Source of the DNA: JADGOV01 sp040002735
GTDB taxonomy: Bacteria; Actinomycetota; Actinomycetes; JADGOV01
NCBI GenBank assembly: GCA_040002735.1
Contig: JBDUDX010000259.1
Coordinates: 1-7,925 of the forward strand
Reading direction: 5' to 3'
DNA length: 7,925 nucleotides
Positions 5,813 to 7,925 of this stretch are shown piece after piece. Each line of letters starts with the position of its first letter. Position 1 is the stretch's first letter. The notes beneath the pieces are model-generated. The model did not search any database and was not told the DNA's origin. It was given only the letters and a program-made list of their open reading frames with translations. A program made the position numbers and the translations under genes.

Positions 5813-6894
5813 AACATCACCACGGACCGCAGTACCTCGCCGCGCTGCATCCGGGCGAACGCCTCCTCCACGTCCTCCAGTCCGATCCGCTCGCTGACGA
5901 ACGCGTCCAGATCGAGCTTGCCGCGCAGGTACAGGTCGATGAGCACCGGGAAGTCGCGGGTCGGCAGGCAGTCCCCGTACCAGGAGGACTTCAGCGCCCC
6001 GCCGCGCCCGAAAATCTCGATCATCGGCAGGCTGACGGTGAGGTCCGGCGTCGGGACGCCAACCAGCACGACCGTGCCGGCCAGGTCGCGGGCGAAGAAA
6101 GCCTGCTCATAGGTCTCCGGGTGCCCGACCGCCTCCACCACCAGGTCCGCGCCGAAGCCGTCGGTGAGTTCCCGGATGCTCTGCACAACGTCGGCGTCCC
6201 GGCCGTTGACGGTATGGGTGGCGCCGAAGCCGCGGGCCCACTCCAGCTTGCGCTCATCGACGTCCACCGCGATCACGGTCCGAGCGCCGGCGAAGGCCGC
6301 GGCGGCGATCGCCGCGTTGCCCACTCCGCCGCAGCCGATCACCGCAACCGTGTCGCCGCGTTGGACGTTGCCGGTGTTCGCCGCGGCGCCCCAACCGGCC
6401 ATGATCCCGCAGCCGATCAGCCCGGCGGCGGCCGGATCGGCGCGGCGATCGACCGGTACGCACTGCCCGGCAGCGACGAGCGTCTTCTCCAGGAACGCGC
6501 CGATCCCCAGCGCGGGGGAGAGCGGCGTGCCGTCCTCCAGCGTCATCGGCTGGCGGGCGTTGGCGCTGTCGAAGCAGTACCAGGGCCGGCCGCGCCGGCA
6601 CGCGCGGCAGGTGCCGCACGGCGCCCGCCACGCGAGCACGACGTAGTCGCCTGGGGCCACGTTCGTGACGCCGTCCCCGACCGCCTCCACCACCCCGGCC
6701 GCCTCATGCCCGAGCAGGAACGGGAAGTCGTTGTTGATCCCGCCCTCGCGGTAGTGCAGGTCGGTGTGGCAGACCCCGCAGGCCGCGACCGCGACCACGG
6801 CCTCGCCGGGTCCAGGGTCGGGTACAAGAACGGTCTCCAGCGAAACCGGCGCGCCCTTCTCCGCCGCCACCACGCCGCGTACGTGCTGCGCCAT
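5809..6894 (-). CDS. mscR: S-(hydroxymethyl)mycothiol dehydrogenase (mycothiol-dependent formaldehyde dehydrogenase)
   Basis: This 361-residue zinc- and NAD-dependent alcohol dehydrogenase oxidises the adduct of formaldehyde and mycothiol, and related members also reduce S-nitrosomycothiol. It is cytosolic. Catalytic zinc ligands are Cys42 (GVCHTDLH), His63 (GHEAAG) and Cys162 (GCGIMAG), with Thr44 and His47 in the proton-relay positions. The structural zinc site is Cys93, Cys96, Cys99 and Cys107 (CGTCRACRRGRPWYC). The NAD Rossmann motif is GCGGVG (187-192), with Asp211 as the ribose-binding acid. The motifs GGINNDFPFLLGHE, RGGALKSSWYGD and the C-terminal LRSVVML are typical of MscR. The frame stays open upstream to 7419, but ATG 6894 is the true start: it follows GGAGGAG by 5 bases and gives the standard length. 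Its stop overlaps the GTG of the damaged MBL gene, indicating an ancestral operon. It is divergent from the SGNH gene. Confidence 0.95.
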   Translation of the reverse strand: MAQHVRGVVAAEKGAPVSLETVLVPDPGPGEAVVAVAACGVCHTDLHYREGGINNDFPFLLGHEAAGVVEAVGDGVTNVAPGDYVVLAWRAPCGTCRACRRGRPWYCFDSANARQPMTLEDGTPLSPALGIGAFLEKTLVAAGQCVPVDRRADPAAAGLIGCGIMAGWGAAANTGNVQRGDTVAVIGCGGVGNAAIAAAAFAGARTVIAVDVDERKLEWARGFGATHTVNGRDADVVQSIRELTDGFGADLVVEAVGHPETYEQAFFARDLAGTVVLVGVPTPDLTVSLPMIEIFGRGGALKSSWYGDCLPTRDFPVLIDLYLRGKLDLDAFVSERIGLEDVEEAFARMQRGEVLRSVVML

Positions 6895-6899
6895 TCCGA

Positions 6900-6906
6900 C
6901 TCCTCC
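6900..6906 (-). promoter_or_regulatory. Ribosome binding site fixing the mscR start
   Basis: On the minus strand GGAGGAG lies 5 bases before ATG 6894. It decides between this start and the much longer open frame reaching 7419. Confidence 0.85.
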
Positions 6907-6929
6907 AGCTCCGTGGTCGCGACCGCCAA

Positions 6930-6935
6930 ACAGTA
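6930..6935 (-). promoter_or_regulatory. Candidate -10 element of mscR
   Basis: TACTGT on the minus strand fits TANNNT and would give a leader of about 30 bases before mscR. No convincing -35 is seen 17 bases upstream (GGTCTG). Tentative. Confidence 0.28.
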
Positions 6936-6978
6936 GCCGCTTCTCGGCGTCCCAGACCCGTCGAGCGAAGGCGCGGAC

Positions 6979-7003
6979 CTCCTTGGCGGCCGGTGTGGTG
7001 GCC
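6979..7003. repeat. 25-bp direct repeat, copy 1
   Basis: This copy begins CTCCTTGGCG and ends GTGTGGTGGCC and is identical over 25 bases to copy 2 at 7047. The copies start 68 bp apart. It lies about 85 bases upstream of the mscR start. Within it GGCC, 8 bases, GGCC forms a small dyad. The flanks of the two copies differ, so the repeat ends sharply. Confidence 0.9.
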
Positions 7004-7046
7004 CGGCAGTGGCGCAAAGGGGCATCCCCGCACCCAGGTACGTGAT

Positions 7047-7071
7047 CTCCTTGGCGGCCGGTGTGGTGGCC
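7047..7071. repeat. 25-bp direct repeat, copy 2
   Basis: Second exact copy of the 25-bp repeat at 6979. Here the internal dyad extends to CGGCC, 8 bases, GGCCG. It sits between the divergent mscR and SGNH genes, in a roughly 350-base stretch (6895-7245) where I find no convincing coding sequence. The same stretch also holds a 12-base GC palindrome at 7135-7146. Confidence 0.9.
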
Positions 7072-7245
7072 GCGACGGTGTGGTCGTGGGGTTTCAGCGA
7101 CAATCAGCACGGCCAACGAGATCCACGATCGCCGCCGCCGCGGCGGTGGTCGTCGCGCCCAGCTCGGAGTTCGCCACCGCGCCGAGGCGTGCGCTGGCGG
7201 CTGGCCGGTGGCATGCCCAACGCGCGGGATGCGTTGCATGAGGCG

Positions 7246-7863
7246 ATGAGACTTCGACTGGCGGTACTCGGCGACTCGATCGGATACGGCACCGGGGCGA
7301 GCCGGCCCGCGGACACCCTCGCGCAGCGGCTGGCCGCAGGCCTGTCCGCTGACGGGCTTCCGGTGGAGAGCCGGGTGTTCGCCGTACCCGGGGCGCAGAG
7401 CTTTGACCTCGCCCGCCAAGTTGCCCAGGCAACCCCGTGGCAGCCAGACGTCGCGGTGATCGTCATTGGTGCGAACGACCTCACCAACAGAGTGCCCATC
7501 AAGCGGGCCGCCGCGCAGTTAGGGCAGGCCGTACGGGCGTTGCGCCATCACGGCGCTCAGGTTGTCGTCGCCCCGACGCCTGATATCAGCAGCGTTCCGT
7601 TCATACCGCCGCCGATGCGTGCGGCGCTCCGAGGCGCCAGTACCCAACTCCGGCGAGCCCAAGCCGAAGCGGTATCCGCCGAGGGCGGCCGGGTCGCGGA
7701 CCCGCAGGCCCGCAGCGTTGCCGGCTTCGCAGCCGATCGTGCGCTGTTTTCCGCCGACGGGTTTCACCCGTCCAGCGCCGGCTACGCGGTGATCGCCGAT
7801 GCCCTGCTCCCGGCCGTACGGGAAGCCGTCAGCGAGATCCGCGACATCGAACGGACCGGCTGA
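7246..7863 (+). CDS. SGNH/GDSL-family hydrolase (lipase/esterase-like)
   Basis: From ATG 7246 this is a 205-residue SGNH hydrolase, a serine esterase fold acting on acyl or acetyl esters; the substrate is unknown. Block I is RLAVLGDSIGYGTGA with the nucleophile Ser11. Block II is around AVPGAQS (Gly49), block III is VIGANDLTN with Asn77, and block V is FSADGFHPSSAGY with Asp171 and His174. All catalytic and oxyanion residues are present. The start is uncertain: ATG 7246 puts block I directly at the N-terminus, as in many actinobacterial relatives, but only GAGG sits 2 bases before it. ATG 7213 (MPNARDALHEAMRLRLAV) is the main alternative. The frame is open back to GTG 7009 with a hydrophobic segment followed by an Arg/Pro-rich stretch, which looks like non-coding GC-rich sequence. 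With the 7246 start there is no signal peptide. The gene ends 6 bases before the convergent tRNA-Ser. Confidence 0.85.
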   Translation: MRLRLAVLGDSIGYGTGASRPADTLAQRLAAGLSADGLPVESRVFAVPGAQSFDLARQVAQATPWQPDVAVIVIGANDLTNRVPIKRAAAQLGQAVRALRHHGAQVVVAPTPDISSVPFIPPPMRAALRGASTQLRRAQAEAVSAEGGRVADPQARSVAGFAADRALFSADGFHPSSAGYAVIADALLPAVREAVSEIRDIERTG

Positions 7864-7869
7864 GCGAAC

Positions 7870-7925
7870 TGGCGGAGGCTCCGGGATTTGAACCCGGGAG
7901 GGGGTTGAAGCCCCCAACCGCATTA
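7870..7925 (-). tRNA. tRNA-Ser, probably GCT anticodon (3' part; cut by window end)
   Basis: On the minus strand the visible 3' portion ends AGCCTCC-G-CCA, with CCA encoded (7872-7870). It contains the T-arm CCGGG/CCCGG around TTCAAAT and a long variable arm with a GGGGG/CCCCC stem. A class II variable arm plus G discriminator fits serine. The window begins at TAATGCGG, which matches the 3' half of an anticodon arm of the form GCT-AA-TGCG seen in tRNA-Ser(GCT). Only the last anticodon base lies inside the window, so the exact anticodon is inferred. The gene continues beyond 7925. Confidence 0.88.

Noticed and set aside
5536..6936. 466-codon open frame on the plus strand opposite mscR
   Set aside because: Composition is typical of an antisense shadow in GC-rich DNA; mscR on the other strand has full motifs and a strong ribosome binding site.
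7135..7146. 12-base palindrome CCGCCGCGGCGG
   Set aside because: Simple CCG/CGG-rich sequence common in such genomes; no loop for a hairpin and no T-run, so neither a terminator nor a distinctive operator.
6895..7419. N-terminal extension of mscR to 7419
   Set aside because: It would run through the promoter region and the SGNH gene; known MscR proteins begin at the MAQ... position used here, which has GGAGGAG before it.

Overview
The window is very GC-rich, with GTG/TTG starts, GGAGG-type ribosome binding sites, TANNNT-type -10 elements and a mycothiol-dependent formaldehyde dehydrogenase. Together these point to a mycothiol-producing actinomycete. The protein wording looks like Micromonosporaceae or a related family, but that placement is from memory and weak. 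No mobile element, CRISPR array or phage gene is visible.

Layout. A complete tRNA-Arg(ACG) on the minus strand (3-75) opens the window and the 3' part of a tRNA-Ser, probably GCT, also minus, closes it (7870-7925). Between them, on the plus strand, are: an amidohydrolase with a complete metal-ligand set (177-1292), probably leaderless; two consecutive broken genes of unknown function (1349-1595 and 1592-2010); an FAD/NAD(P) disulfide oxidoreductase of the Lpd/MerA superfamily (2064-3461); and a secreted phosphoesterase of the phospholipase C/acid phosphatase AcpA family (3570-5306). Convergent to these, on the minus strand, is the formaldehyde unit: intact mscR (5809-6894) followed by a badly damaged metallo-beta-lactamase-fold hydrolase (5330-5812). 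Divergent from mscR is a small SGNH/GDSL hydrolase (about 7246-7863) that ends 6 bases before the tRNA-Ser 3' end.

How the genes relate. mscR and the MBL gene form the usual actinobacterial pair for formaldehyde removal through mycothiol; here only the dehydrogenase still reads as functional. The secreted phosphoesterase is preceded by four 11-base units in phase that resemble a PHO box, so phosphate-starvation control is a reasonable guess. The amidohydrolase, oxidoreductase and SGNH hydrolase show no clear common pathway and look like independent metabolic genes.

Main oddities. Three genes carry reading-frame lesions. The MBL gene has at least four separate lesions, including a missing N-terminus and an in-frame TGA. 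An exact 25-bp direct repeat, with copies 68 bp apart, lies in the mscR/SGNH divergent region. A perfect 7-3-7 inverted repeat sits just upstream of the presumed leaderless promoter of the amidohydrolase gene. I do not see convincing evidence for a new multi-gene system; the most testable points are the PHO-box-like array and the decay of the MBL partner beside an intact mscR.
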